From NCBI GenBank assembly GCA_907165275.2, contig OU015659.1, positions 10,086,501-10,150,500 of the forward strand: a DNA stretch of 64,000 bases. The letters run 5' to 3'. The stretch is from Zygaena filipendulae. Its lineage: Eukaryota > Arthropoda > Insecta > Lepidoptera > Zygaenidae. Position numbers and translations under genes: made by a program. Within the stretch, counting starts at the first letter, position 1, and each line of letters begins with the position of its first letter. Below are positions 1-13,600 of this stretch, piece after piece. The notes below the pieces were generated by a model. That model ran no database searches, was not told the origin of the DNA, and worked only from the letters and a program-made list of their open reading frames with translations.

Positions 1-201
1 CGGAGGTTGCGGGAAAAAAGTACTCTATGTCCTTCAGTTCCCGACGGAATTCCGGGATAAAAACTATCCTATCTTTTAAGTTGGACCATATTATAAATGG
101 TTGCAAAATTTTATTAAAATCTGTTCAGTAGTTTCGGAGTCCATCGCGGACAAACAACGTGACACGTGATTTATATATATTAGATTAAGATTATAATTAT
201 A

Positions 202-449
202 CTAGTTGTGCCCCGCGGTTTCACCCGCGTTAATTTCAGAGTTCTCGCGGGAATTCCGGGATAAAAAGTACCCTATGTGTTAATCTGATGTAAAAGCTAT
301 ATTATTGTAAAATTTCATTAAAATCCATCCAGTAGTTTTTGCGTGAAAGAGTAACAAACATCCATCCATCCATCCATCCATCCATCCATCCATCCACCCA
401 TCCATATACATACTTACAAACTTTCGCGTTTTTAATAATATTAGTAGGA
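202..449 (-). mobile_element. Non-autonomous lepidopteran Helitron
   Basis: Read on the minus strand it begins TCCTACTAATATTATT and ends with a CCGCGG-type hairpin followed by CTAG. The flanking bases are A at the 5' side and T at the 3' side, the A^T insertion of Helitrons. The interior carries a (CATC)n microsatellite at about 359-405. Confidence 0.75.
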
Positions 450-1913
450 TTCACGAATCTGCATATTTACCAATGCGAATGTTAGTGATTTACACGGACG
501 TTACGCGGCGGGAAATGTAAATTTTACCTGGTCCTGGTTTACACCGTCGTTAATCCGAATGAATCTGGACCAAAGGGATGGGTGTCTAATTTAATGATCG
601 ATATCTGTTCTGCCTTTATTATATAACCTTTTATCAAGCTGTCCCGCGGTTTCACCCGCGATAATTTCGGAGTTCCCGCGGGAATTCCTCATTACAATAT
701 AGCCTATGTTATTACTCAGGGGTATTGTAGCTTTCTGATGGTAGAAGAATTTTTGAAATGAGTCCAATAGTTTTTAGTTAAATCGTAACAAACAAACAAA
801 ATAACAAACAAAAAATCAAATCTTTCTACTTTATAATATTAGTATAGATGTAGCAATTCCAATGAATTCCATTCACATATGATTCCATTAATATATATTT
901 ACTAAGAGAATACCATTTATGTGTAGGTTTTTAATACGTACCCTAAGTAGATAAGCATTAGGTACTACGTATGGAACGGAGATGAAAATAGTAGATGAAA
1001 AAACATTTCTTTTTTTACAGGATTTTTTCGCGTATTTTCTACGCCGTAGGAAAAAGTAAACAAAGAGCAACTGTTTTTTTTTTTAATTAATTTTCTACTC
1101 TTCGTTTTTTCTCCTTAACATATAGGAAAAATATCATTTAAAAATTACGGTGCTAATTTTAATCAACAGCTTGTAGGTACCTAGTTATATTTTTAATTTC
1201 GACAGCAATTGTTTTTTTTTTTGTTTACTGTACGCAAACTGCCTGTAAACCAAATCATATTCGATATCAAATGAAATTCCAGATTCAAAATATTTATCAG
1301 TCAGGGAAATCGTTTTAAAAACAAACAGATAATCGAGTCAGAGAGCCGGGCCAGAGCCGCATTAATTTGATGAAGCCTTAACGAAACTCCAACGGCTTTG
1401 AGTAACACAAGTAATTACTTTCCCTGCTGCCTTCTTCATTAATTACGTTTTCGCTCCTTTCTTAAATGTCTTTGAGTCTTTTCCTATTTAAAAAAAAAAC
1501 TACGTTTTCATCATCTTTTCATGAGATATTTCCGTCTTACTGATTTTCTATCAGCAACTAATTGCCGGCTGAAGTCACATATTTTTACAAAAGAAACGAA
1601 GGTTTGTCGATGACGGTAATAACAGCCTAATTTTTTTTCTCGTAGTCGTAAAATGTACTTGAAACGCTTTGTAGAAAAAGTAAACGTTTCACGAATCCTA
1701 AATTTTCAAGTTGCTGACAATTTTTTTATTATCAAACCAATGACGTCGGCTTGGTAATTTATTTATGTGGATTTTATGAATAATACTTTTTTTAAATTAT
1801 GGTTTGTTAAAATTCTGTTTTAACAGTTTCTATTTAAATAAAATGTTAGCTACAAAACATTGTAGCTAACATTGTACTTATTAATTTATTTACAATCATA
1901 CTAGCAATTTTTA

Positions 1914-2384
1914 ACCGACTTCCAAAAAGGAGGAGGTTATGCATTTCATTGTATGTATTTTTTTTTATGTATGTTTACTGATTACTCGAAGACTATTGAA
2001 CCGATTTCGAAAATTCTTTTTTGTTTGAAAGGGTATACTCCCAATTAGGCCATTGCCACCAAGTCGGGATCTGATGATGGGATCTTGGAGAAATCGAGGG
2101 AACTCTTAAAAAACTACAGGCACACCTTTAGCGATTTGGGTATTTTTTATAGTAAATCGTTCATTTGCTTTCGAAAAGCAAATTTTGAAGAAGTGGAACT
2201 GATGATGAAGACTACAGATGGTCATCGGAACTACTCAACAATAATACGTATTTCACGGGTTCCAGTAATAATCGAAAAGTGGTAGCAATAACCAGTAATA
2301 CTATTGCGTGTATTCTTGTCTGTTGGATTAAATCGGTATTTTGTTATTTTTAGCTTTTTATTTTTTGTGTTTTTGTAAGTCGGT
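1914..2384 (+). mobile_element. Element with CCGACTTCC-type inverted ends
   Basis: It begins CCGACTTCCAAAAAGGAGG and ends with the complement, GTAAGTCGG. A related copy lies inverted at about 31735-32490 and another pair of the same ends at 30692/31590. No intact ORF is present. It is a non-autonomous element of unknown class. Confidence 0.6.
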
Positions 2385-2385
2385 T

Positions 2386-2584
2386 TCCGGGTTCGATTCC
2401 CGGTGGGGGTGGACTTTGTGTGGTGAACACAGGGTTCCATTTTCCAGTCTGGGTGTGTATATATATATCTATAGTATAATATATATGTAACAATATGTGT
2501 AGTATATACCACGTTTACTTGGTTTCCACGACACAAGCTTATAGCTTAGTGTGGGATGAAGTAGATCTGTGTGTTGTGAAGTGG

Positions 2585-2617
<33 letters not shown>

Positions 2618-2621
2618 TAAG
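2386..2621 (+). mobile_element. tRNA-derived SINE with (ATT)n tail
   Basis: A B-box-like GGGTTCGATTCCCGG lies at the 5' end. The body matches two further copies in reverse at 10612-10833 and 14450-14592, and the end is an (ATT)n tract at about 2587-2619. No cloverleaf-forming tRNA gene is present. Confidence 0.65.
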
Positions 2622-2943
2622 AATATAAATCAAGCTACATACGTTTTTGATTGCGAAATAAATCGAAAACGAAGGTAAAAAGTAATAAAAAAGCAGGAGT
2701 AACTGATCATTTAAATACCCCTTCAGGATGGAGATTAACCCACTCAGCGACGGCAGCAACTCGAAAAAGGTTTTGCCTCAAAATAATATTTAGGTGATTT
2801 ACTTTGTGAATTATTTAAGCTTGTTGCGTACTTACCCATGCTCCTAACATAATCTATCTACCTACCTACTTTATTGCACACAGTAAAAACACATTTTACA
2901 AAAACACAGATACATAATACGTACATATTATTCATACTACTTA

Positions 2944-3251
2944 TCCTACTTAATATTATAAACGCGAAAGTTTATAAGAATGTATGGATAGATGGATGGA
3001 TGGATGGATGGATGGATGGATGGATGGATGGATGGATGGATGGATGGATGGATGGATGGATGGATGGATGGATGGATGGATGGATGGATGGATGTTTGTT
3101 ACTCTTTCACGCAAAAAATACTGAATGGATTTAAATGAAACTTTACAATAATATAGCTTATACATCAGATTAACACATAGGGTACTTTTTATCCCGGAAT
3201 TCCCGCGGGAACTCTGAAATTAACGCGGGTGAAACCGCGGGACACAACTAG
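2944..3251 (+). mobile_element. Non-autonomous Helitron with expanded (TGGA)n
   Basis: It starts TCCTACTTAATATTATAAA after an A and ends CGCGGGACACAACTAG before a T. About 100 bases of uninterrupted (TGGA)n lie at 2992-3093. The terminal hairpin is formed by CGCGGGTGAAACCGCG. Confidence 0.75.
2992..3093 (+). repeat. (TGGA)n microsatellite, about 25 units
   Basis: A perfect tetranucleotide array inside the Helitron at 2944-3251. It produces open frames on both strands (WMDG and HPSI repeats) that are not genes. Confidence 0.95.
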
Positions 3252-4615
3252 TCTTCTATACAAGAGTAGAATCCGCGATTCTGTAGGTACATTGAATACT
3301 TTTTGCAAAAAAGGACAGGAGGCGAAAAATGAAGAGTATAACCAACCATAAAAAAGTTTTTAAAATTCTTTTCTTTCTATCATGTTCACGATTATCTCCG
3401 AATCTATTGAACAGATTATCATGCGGTTTTCACTGGTATTAAATTAAGCTTGTCTGCAGCTACCTGTTTTACATTGTAAAAAAAAAAATATTTTTATTTT
3501 ATTATTATTTTTCTCTGCGATAAGTACCTACATAATAAAGATTTTCAATCGTAATATTACCTGAAAAGTCTCGTTTCATCATTTAATCACCAATATTACA
3601 TACTTTGTCGTTAATGCCGTCTTGTGTTCACTCCATTAAGAAGGGGTTTTGCAAACAAATAGAGCGCTCCTGTCGGTAATTCGATAGAGTTTGCTGGTAG
3701 CTGCCGTCTTACTGCTAATAAATTGTGTTGGAAACCCTCAGCGTACCACTCAGCCGACGTTCTGTGCTCTTTTGCTATCCTAGTACTGTTTTTTTTAAGG
3801 TACCTATACTAACTTAAATTCTTACTTTACAGGGCTGAAAGTTGTGAATGAGGTTGTGAAACAGAATTTAAAATTAAATTCGTCACATTAAGTGGTTAGG
3901 AGCCACGAAACAAATTACATGCATGCATTTTATTTCTCTTTATGCAACCCCGTATATTATGAAAATGATGCAAAGTGCATTCCCAAATTATGCGCATTTA
4001 TATTATTCTATATTAGCATGTATGAGGTAAAAGCTATTCATGTATCTAGCTAGATACCAATCTTTTATAACTGTACATGACGCATTATACATACATACCA
4101 GCTCGAGATTATTTATTTCAATATACATATTAACATAGCTCTTCTTCTTCTTCTTTATGAATTATGGATATATTGCGATTTATTGCATTTAATCTTGCTA
4201 ATGACGATCTTAAAAAGCTATGTGTGCCAAACTTTACTCTACAAAACTGCAAGTTCATAAGTAAACACACACACAATAAAGCAAAAGTCGTCTTCATTTC
4301 AATGGTATTATAAGTATTGAAACTTAAATATCATTGCTTCGTTTCCTTTTGATATTTGTCCTACCTAAGTACCTTTCCAACTTGGTGATAATTCAATCTC
4401 AAATAAGTCATTGATCTACATGTATTTAATTAAATGTATAATTATTATTGTTTTATAATATATCAATATGTCAAGTCAATATTGACCTAATACGAGTAGT
4501 TTTAGATCATTATATAAATTCAGTTTGTACCTATACTTCTATACATAAGTAATACAAAGATAAAATTATTAAATATTTGAATTTTTCTTCAAAATACCCT
4601 TTCGTCTTGTTTCAG

Positions 4616-7600
4616 ACTCAACTGCGGATGAATTCCAATATTCTGTATACGTCGGTCTGTGGACCGAATGTGAGCCATTCGGGGATGGCAACCAAGCTGC
4701 CAACACTGACAGGCAAGCCTACTCCCGTGTGCTTTATTGTGTGTTGGAAAATATCAAATTTAATTTTGATCCCGAACCTTGTCGATCGCGGTAACAGATG
4801 AGCCCTATGACAAAGTCTGTAGTAGTAGTAGTAGTGCGTTAAATTGGTTCGCTTTCATCATATTATATTGTAGTTTAAAAAAAATCAAATTCATTAATTT
4901 CAGGCAAAATAACCCATACAATTTTACAAAAAGTAAATTAAATTAAATTAATCAGATTAAATAAATTAAATTAAATAAATAAAATTAAGTTTCATGGGTG
5001 TGCCAAAGGCATGAGCTTGAGACATCATATATACCTATCATATTCACTCTACACATATAACTCATTGTAAGTGAACTACATTGTTCTTAATGAGTAATAA
5101 AGTTCTTTAAACCCAAAAAACTTTGCTTAAGATTTTTTTTTATCCAAAATAGAACAATAACAGTCAACGAAATCTGTTTTAATCACGTTTTTTTGTAGCA
5201 AACAAAAAAAAACGGCTCCAACACCTTAGGTAAAACTGTAAAAATCCTTTTCGAATAAAATAAGGCTAATAAAATTCATAAGCTCGACTTTAACGTTTGA
5301 ATTTACTTTCCATTCAAATAATAGTTCTATGAGAAAACTTGTGTGAGTCTAAAAAGCTTGCTTTCACTTGCCAGTGGAAAAGAAGCCTTATCGTGTAATT
5401 TTACGGTTTAGATTGAAGCAGCGGCTGGAAGTGGATTCATTGATTCATACTCCGCGTCTGGGACTGCAGCGCCGACAAGTGCAATGTCGGAGGAAAGACG
5501 GGAAATTCGTGGAGCCATTGTAAGTCCCTTTCTTTACCAACACGATTGGTTTGCCCAATTTACTTTACCCCCAAATCCTATCTATTAGCTAATTTAAGAC
5601 GCTTTGAAAGTACTTCTCACCCATCGATTATATTGATTGGATTAAGTACGAATTTGTGTTTATTAAAACAATTGATTCCGTTTTTTAAGCTACTTTTTAG
5701 AATAACGTGTGTACGGAACTGTGAATCTGTTAAAAACGTACAATCTGTATTTACGAATACACAAATTTTATTATCGTTATGATGCATTTAGTCCATTTTG
5801 GTTAAAAAAAATTACGAATCTTAGCAATGTTAATAAAGAGAGGAGAAGGAATCACACATACGTTATTTTTAATTACGTAAACTAAATTTTTTGTATCTAT
5901 ACGTTATTGATTCATTTTTTCTTATATTCAAGTGTATCTATCTACAGGTCTCCTACGCTTTATGCACAAAAAAAATTGCTAAATAAGCTTTTAGATATAT
6001 GTACGTGTTATATAGGTACGAGATAGATATTACAAAAAAAAAGTTTGTCGTTAAGTATTCCGTCAAAATCTATATAATACTAGCTGTCCCCCGCGATTTC
6101 ATCTGCGGTAACTTCTGAGTTCCCGCAGGAATTCCGGGAAAAAAGTTTTCTATGTCCTTCTTTGTGCCCCTGACGGCCCTGACAGTAGTTTACAGTGATT
6201 AGCTGTTCCTCGCATTAATTCCAGAGTTCCCGCGGGAATTCCGGGATAAAAACTATCCTATCTTTTAAGTTGGACCATATTATAAATGTTTACAAAATTT
6301 TATCAAAATCCGTTCAGTAGTTTCGGAGTCCATCGCGGACAAACAACGTGACACGTAATTTATATATATTAGATAGCTGTTCCCCGCATTAATTCCGGAG
6401 TTCCCGCGGGAATTCCGGGTTAAAAACTATCCTATCTTTTAAGTTGGACCATATTATAAATGATTACAAAATTTTATCAAAATCCGTTCAGTAGTTTCGG
6501 AGTCCATCGCGGACAAACAACGTGACACGTAATTTATATATATTAAGATTTGTCTTGAGTGCTGTGTGTGCGAATTATTTATTCACGCCTCGTGCATTCT
6601 CGCGACACTTTTGTCGGCAACTGGGTCAGGCTCGACTCGCGTCAATATTGATCTGCAACCACTTACGTATCATTTGCATAATAAACACCAGCAACCGGCT
6701 CCATGCATAAAAGTGAATCAATTCTATTTCCTTTTGACATAAAACTGAATCGAATTTTGTTTCATACATGATTTTCATTACACAACAGAATAACTTAATC
6801 GCGAAAATAAAGAAATACCTATTACTATGTGGCAGCTAATATCTGTTAGAACTTAGAACTGAACTGGATAGGTCTAGACTCTATACCTAATAAATACCAG
6901 CCGTATTTTCATACAAAGCCCTAAGATTTAATTGCAGCCTTAACATTGAGTCATTATGACCTTCGTTGGAAATTTATTCGTGGTCACCATGTGGTCACCA
7001 ATTTCCCGAATAAAAAGGCTACATAGCTTCGTAGCTTTTCATCGCACGCTACGCTAGGTAGTTCATCGCAAAGATAGTAGCATTTTGTAATAACTACGCG
7101 TTGTGCATATTAAAATAATATACGTAGTGGCAAGCAAGGCTTATTGGATTTTACGATCCCAAACACAGCTATCGAATCTCTGAATCATGGTGTATTGCAT
7201 CCAGGTACTGCGGCTCTGCTATAACGCACATGGGCACGACCCGCGTGTGTGTAGTGCGCGAGGAATGCTCCCTGGCCGAATGGTTGCCATGGCGACCTCG
7301 ACCCGACGGCGCACTGGTGCGCACGCGCAGACTCCGGCGGCTGCCACACGGTGAGCATGAAAAAACATCCCAACATAATTTTATTATATAACAATAATTA
7401 TCATGCTTTCCCGTAGCCGTAGCCGTAGCGTACTTAATTTTTTTAAACTCGTAGCCATTAACATTTCTCAGGTAAATCTAATTTTTACATAAAATAATAT
7501 TGTATGATAATTACATACATCTATGAAATAGCATAGTAACAAGACTTACGGAAAGCAGTTCACGCATGTAGGTAATTAAAAATAACACATTTAATTACGT

Positions 7601-10600
7601 GTAAAATTACGCGATGCTCCAATAAAAGCACATGAAGCTAATTTCCCGGCAAAAATGGTACACTGCTTCATCGCTACGCCCAGGCTACGCCGTAGCACGT
7701 TACTCTACGAAGACACTGTACAAAACTGTAGACACCGGTCACCGTTAGTTGTTCGTAGCATATTTAATTTTATTCATTCTTGCGCCGAATAAAATATGTG
7801 AAAGTGAGTTTGTTTGTTTGTTTATTTGTTATGCTTTCACGCCTCAACGGCTCAACGGATCATCATGAAATTTATCTGGATACGGAGAAAGACATCGGGT
7901 ACTTTTTATCCTGTAATTCTGTGGGAACTCCGAAATTGAAGCAGTATACCACGGGGAACAGCTATTTATTATATATATATGAGAAGGGGACAGAGAAGGA
8001 CATAGGAAACTTTTTCTGTGGGTACTCTAAAATTAACGCAGGTAAAACATATTATGGCTATTTAGTAACGATCCTTCCCAAATCCCTAATTGATAAGGGT
8101 AAACCCGCTGGAAGACCAGCTAGTTTGGGATGTATGTACCTAATACTTTTTACCAACCCATCGAACAATCACTAGCAGGTTAGACTGGGAATACAACGTA
8201 AGAGTTATGATTACAGGTGGTGGCAAGGAATGCGACGTGGTAGAGGAAGTGCGTCCGGTGGCCCTAGAAGCCAGCGCCCACTGGACGCCGGGCAACTGGG
8301 GGCCTTGCCGCGTGGCGGGAGACCAGCCTAATACAGCGAGAACTAGTGTAAGGTGGACCAGGATGGATAAAAGTAAGTCTCACTAAACATAATGCAATAT
8401 TTGCTATTTGCATTTTATTAGGTAATTATGTACGTACGAATGTGATTGGGGAGAAAAATTACGACCTAATGAATTGATCCTCTTTGAAAGTTCAAGACTG
8501 ATTCTTTCGTCTCTTCTGTGGAAAATGACTTTACACGTGTTATAAAATTTCTGCCGAAGCTTTTGCTTCTAGCTTCGTGTCAAACTAGCCAATACCAATC
8601 GATGTGCATGATTTGACTAGTAGACGACGGCTCGGGCGGCCCCGATGGTGACAACTCAATATACGACGAGGACGATGACATCACCGAGGAGGTAGACAAC
8701 AGGCAATCGAGGTGCGGCGGCGGGGTGCAGCGGCGCGACGCGAGCTGCGTGCACGCTGACGGCCGGCTGTTGCATCCCGCGCAGTGTGCGCACGCGCCGC
8801 TGCCGACACTGGTCCAGCCCTGCGAGGTATATTACTCTACACACCTTAAAAGCTCGGATATCAAGTGTACTGTGGTCAAACACCTAGCCTGTTCACAGTA
8901 AAAAACACCTTGGTTCGCCGATAGTGTAGTTACATTAATGGCTCCGAAGCATCTGGATAGATTCACATCTGGACAGATTCTCAACTGGTACATCTTATAC
9001 ATCCATAACAATACTAAAGTTACAATAGATGCCAGTTACTATGATTCCACACCGGACTGGTTAAAGAATATCGTCACTCGACTCCTTGAGTCCCATGCTT
9101 AATTTATTTTTTGAATTCAGGTATTTTTGTATCCAGTTATTCTTCGTTATTTTTTATCTTTTAATTGTTCGAAATGTTGTGCTGAAACTAAGTTACTTCT
9201 TCTGATAGCCCGTTCTAAGGTATACAATCACTCTGTTAGCAGAAAAGTGTTTATGTTTCTGAGAGACAGGGTTTTTGCAGCATAAAGTGATGCCCTCTCA
9301 AAAGTCAAACGAGTGGCGTTGATTCTCTTAAATAGCATTTGAAATTCCTTCAGATCGTAGTTTTCTTGAGTATTTTTTGTTCACTGTTAACTTGCAATAT
9401 GACACCTTTCAGGTACCATGCCCCCGAGATTGTGAAGTCGGAGAATGGGGCGAATGGGGTGCTTGCCAGCCGGCCAATGGTTGTCCATTGCTCCCGGTTC
9501 AACAACTCACTACTAACGGTAAAGATTAAATTGATATAGTTGTTCTATTTTACGAAGTCCGCTATGCCCTGACTGTAGTAGTAACGTGTACCCCGATGAG
9601 CGAATTTGTGTGTGTGAAGATCATTGCAATAGAAACTGAGTTTACATTTAGGTTTTTAACAATATAAATTTATAAAATAATGAATATTATAAAAAACCTA
9701 ACTCTAGTGTGCCACCGACAGCGGAGTATAGTTCAAGCTCCCGGTGGATTATAAGTATTAAGTGTCGAGAATTACCTCCTTCTAGCAAACGACCCAGGGA
9801 GAGCCTATCGAGGCTGTTGATCGATCCATTATTACTATTATTAGGGTACAGTGTGCGCCGGCGGCGCGTGGTGTCGGCCGCGTCGGGCGGGGGCGCGATG
9901 TGCCCGCCGCTGGAGGAGAAGCGCTCGTGCTCGACGCCTCGCTGCGCGGCGTGGCAGCCGCTTCCGTGGGGGCCCTGCGTGCTCTTGCACTCGCACTCCG
10001 CCTGCGGGGCCGGCCACCGCACCAGGGAGCTGCGCTGCGTCGGACACGATGGGGTCAGATATTACAACAGGGATGTTGACTACTTTTGAAAATCAAAATT
10101 CTAATTAGTCCGTCAGTTAGAAAATAAAAAAAACAATAGACACGTATTTTTTGCTTTTTTAAATAAATTAAAATATACAGAGATAAAGCGCATTAAAGTT
10201 TAGGATGAGGAGGTCGTGACGTCACTAACCGCAAAACCGCCATACAAACTGTCAGAATAGTGACGTCACGGAAATTTCAACTCAATATATCGTCGTTATT
10301 TTTTGATTACGTAAAAAAAAGAAAATATACGTGTCCAATATTTTTTAATAATCTACAAGACGGACTAAAAAATAAAAATTAGTCAACATGCCCACTATAC
10401 TAATACTGACTGGAAAACCAACGACACTATGTTTTACTAGCTTTCACCCGCGTAGAACTTTACCCCTCCTTCCAAAGTTCGCTGTCTTTCGAGCGTTTGA
10501 CCTTTTCTTTTTGCTCGCCTAAACATAAAATGAAACTTTGTGCACAATTTCAAAAACTAGTTCTTCCCAAAAAATTGTAAATCAACTCACTTCACGACAC

Positions 10601-13600
10601 TTCCAGATAATAATAATATTATAATTATTAATAACACTTCACGACACACAGATCTATAGATAAACTTATGTCATTGAAACCAAGCGAGCGTGATATATAC
10701 TTCTTATTTTTACATTTATGTATGTTATAGTATAGTTGTATAAATACTCCCTGACTGGAAAGTGGAACCCAGTATTCATCACACAAAATCCACCTCCACC
10801 GGAATTCGAACACAGAAACTCTTGATTACCAGCGCAGATCCGGTTGCCAAGATAGCACGAGGGTGAAGAAATTGTTTGCGTGCGCAGAAAGAGGCGCAGC
10901 GCGCGTGGTGCAGCCGCACGGGGGCCCCGGCGCGGATCGAGCGGTGCCGCATCGCGTGCGCGGGCGACTGCGTGGTGTCCGCGTGGGGGCCCTGGGGGCC
11001 CTGCTCTGACACTTGCGCTTCGTTCCGCAACCCCACGCTCACCAGAACGCGCCGGAGGCACATAATCGCGCACGCCGCACCCGGTAATGACTAAAAACGA
11101 TTCCTTCGATTTTTTGAGATTCAAATAATTTTTTAATGATTCGACTTTTTTTCTTAATCATGGTAAAAACCAAACAAACAAACTACTAAACATAGCAAAC
11201 GACTGTTTTAACACGTTTTTGTGAACTGCGAAAATAATTATGGTGTTACTTGTTTTTAAATAAGAATTTCAATCTTATAGTCTTATTTAATATTATAATT
11301 ATAATTTCATACAATACTAGCTGTCCCCAGCGGTTTCACCCGCAGTGATTTCCCGTGGGCATTATGGTATAAAAGTACTCTTTGACACTCAGAAACACTT
11401 TAGCATTCTATTGGTAAAAGAATTTTCAAGATCAGTTTAGTAGATCGAGATCCAGAGATTACCCCTACAACGTCACAAACTAACAATTCACAAAGTCACA
11501 AACTTTAGCTTTTTATAATATTAGTATAAACTAGCTGTGCCCCGCGGAATCACTGGCTTGAGTTTCTGAAATTCTTTTTTTAAATAAAAGTAGCCTAAGT
11601 TACTCCTTATAACATCAGCTATCTGGTAGTGAAAGTCCCGTTAAAATAGGTCCAGCTGTTTCAGAGATTAGCTAGAACAAACAGACAGACAGACTGACAG
11701 ACAACAATTTTAAAAATTGATATTTTTATGAACTACCGTATATACCTACTTTCAAAGGCTTTTTTGAAAATTTAGTGAAAAGCTGTTTAATTGAAATTAA
11801 AACCAGACACTTCTATTCTATTTATATGTATAGATGTATACATATATAACCAACACTGCACCTGTGCAGACGGCTGGCCGTGCCCGGCCCAGGATCAGCT
11901 GGTGCAGCAGGAGTCGTGCAACAACCACGCGTGCCTCGTGTACACGTGGCTGACGTTGCCGTGGCAGCCGTGCAAGCCGCAGCGCCGGGACTACGTGCCC
12001 CCCAACAACTACACCGAGCTCATGGTAAATTAATAAACCAAACTAAAAAACACGCTTCAAGGTTGAACTGAATACTTACATTTATGTACAAAAGTACAAA
12101 AGTAATAAAGAAATTTAAATTGTAGTCTTTGTGGTTTGAAACGCTTCTGTATTAATCCTAAAATAAAAAGATATTATGTAAATAATAGAAGCTTCTATTT
12201 TCTAAAATAATTTCAGTAGCAACCTTTTATAATATTGTTTGTTATTTTAACTGCTACTTTAATTAAGTTACATGTTTTATAGCTTATTAAAGGAAATACC
12301 CTAATAATAATATTTACCATATCCTTATAAAATTTGTAATGCTTAATCTGTGTGATTCAAGTCTTAGGACATGTGAATGTGGACATGCCCAAGTCAAGTT
12401 GCATGATGCCAGGGAAGTGGTGGTGCTAAGTGTGATTTACATAATTACACAGGATGGAGAACCTTTTAACGAGAGTGACGATGAAGAGCCTTGTATCGAA
12501 GAAGGCGAAATGAAGAGAAACGTGATTTGTGTATTTAATGGCGGCGGCGCAGCGCGAGAGCAACAGTGAGTCTCCCTCACATTGTTTTTTTTTTCTATTT
12601 CTGGTTATATACTATTTGGTAATTGGTTAATAGGTTAGACACTCATTGTCAGAAATGCATAATGACAGATTAGTTAGCGATATATTGAAGTAGGTAGATG
12701 AAGAGATTTTTAAATTTTCATTGGAAAATTATAATTATAGACGCCATTATTAAAGAAGAAGAAGAAAAAGAAATTGGTATGAAAGGTAAATGTCAGCCGA
12801 AAAACTAGAGAGAACGTCCAATGCTGGACATTGGCCTCCACGTAGTAATCATATGATCTTTGTTAGCCTCCTTTAAGGATCGCCACAACGACTGATCCCG
12901 CGCTTCCCGAAACCAATGGTGTCCCGTGACCTTTACCAAATCGTCGGTCCACCTTTTAGCGAGCCTACCCACGCTGCAACTTCCGGTTCGTGGTCACCAC
13001 TCGAGAACTTTCCTGCTCCATCGGTCATCAGTTTTTCAAGCGATGTGCTCTGCGGTGGTGTGCCTTTCGGCTGACATTATTTATTTATTTATTTATTTTT
13101 AGGAAGACCAACAGCTTTTAAGAAAAAAAAACACTTTTGAATACAAAAATAGCAGCTAATTATAGGTCTCCGCTGATAGATTATTATGATGATGAAGGGT
13201 GAATAAGAATATTTGCTGAGAGCAAGTGTGACGATTGTCAAAAAATACCGTATATACAATTTCCAATGAATATTTAAGCTGCGCCCCGCTGCGGAAGCCT
13301 GCCAAGCGGCGTGCGTGCACGGTGCGGTGCCGGCGCGGCTGCCGCGTCGAGGCGTGGATGTCGTGGTCACCCTGCCCTAACACTTGCGGTGAGTTGAAAT
13401 CACAGAACAGTTAGAAGGAACATCAACTCAGTTCAGTATGATGAACCAATAAAAACCAGTGTCGCCGGGTGATTTATGCACAGAAAACTATTTATCACGC
13501 ACAAAAACATGAATATTTAACGTAATAAAATGTACTAAACACGATTTGGTTACGTTTTTACTTATTCACAGTTTTCAAAATTCATAGTTTTGGGAATATT

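Larger units (their letters stand above)
1..4615. other. Intron or upstream sequence of the THSD7-like gene, repeat-rich
   Basis: No coding exon could be supported here. The first visible exon starts in mid-codon at 4616, so this stretch is intron. It holds Helitron copies (1-180, 202-449, 634-848, 2944-3251), an element with CCGACTTCC termini (1914-2384) and a SINE with an (ATT)n tail (2386-2621). The rest is AT-rich sequence with nothing recognisable. Confidence 0.6.

Noticed and set aside
2874..3165. Open frames with repeated WMDG / HPSI residues on both strands
   Set aside because: Simple translation of the (TGGA)n microsatellite in a Helitron.
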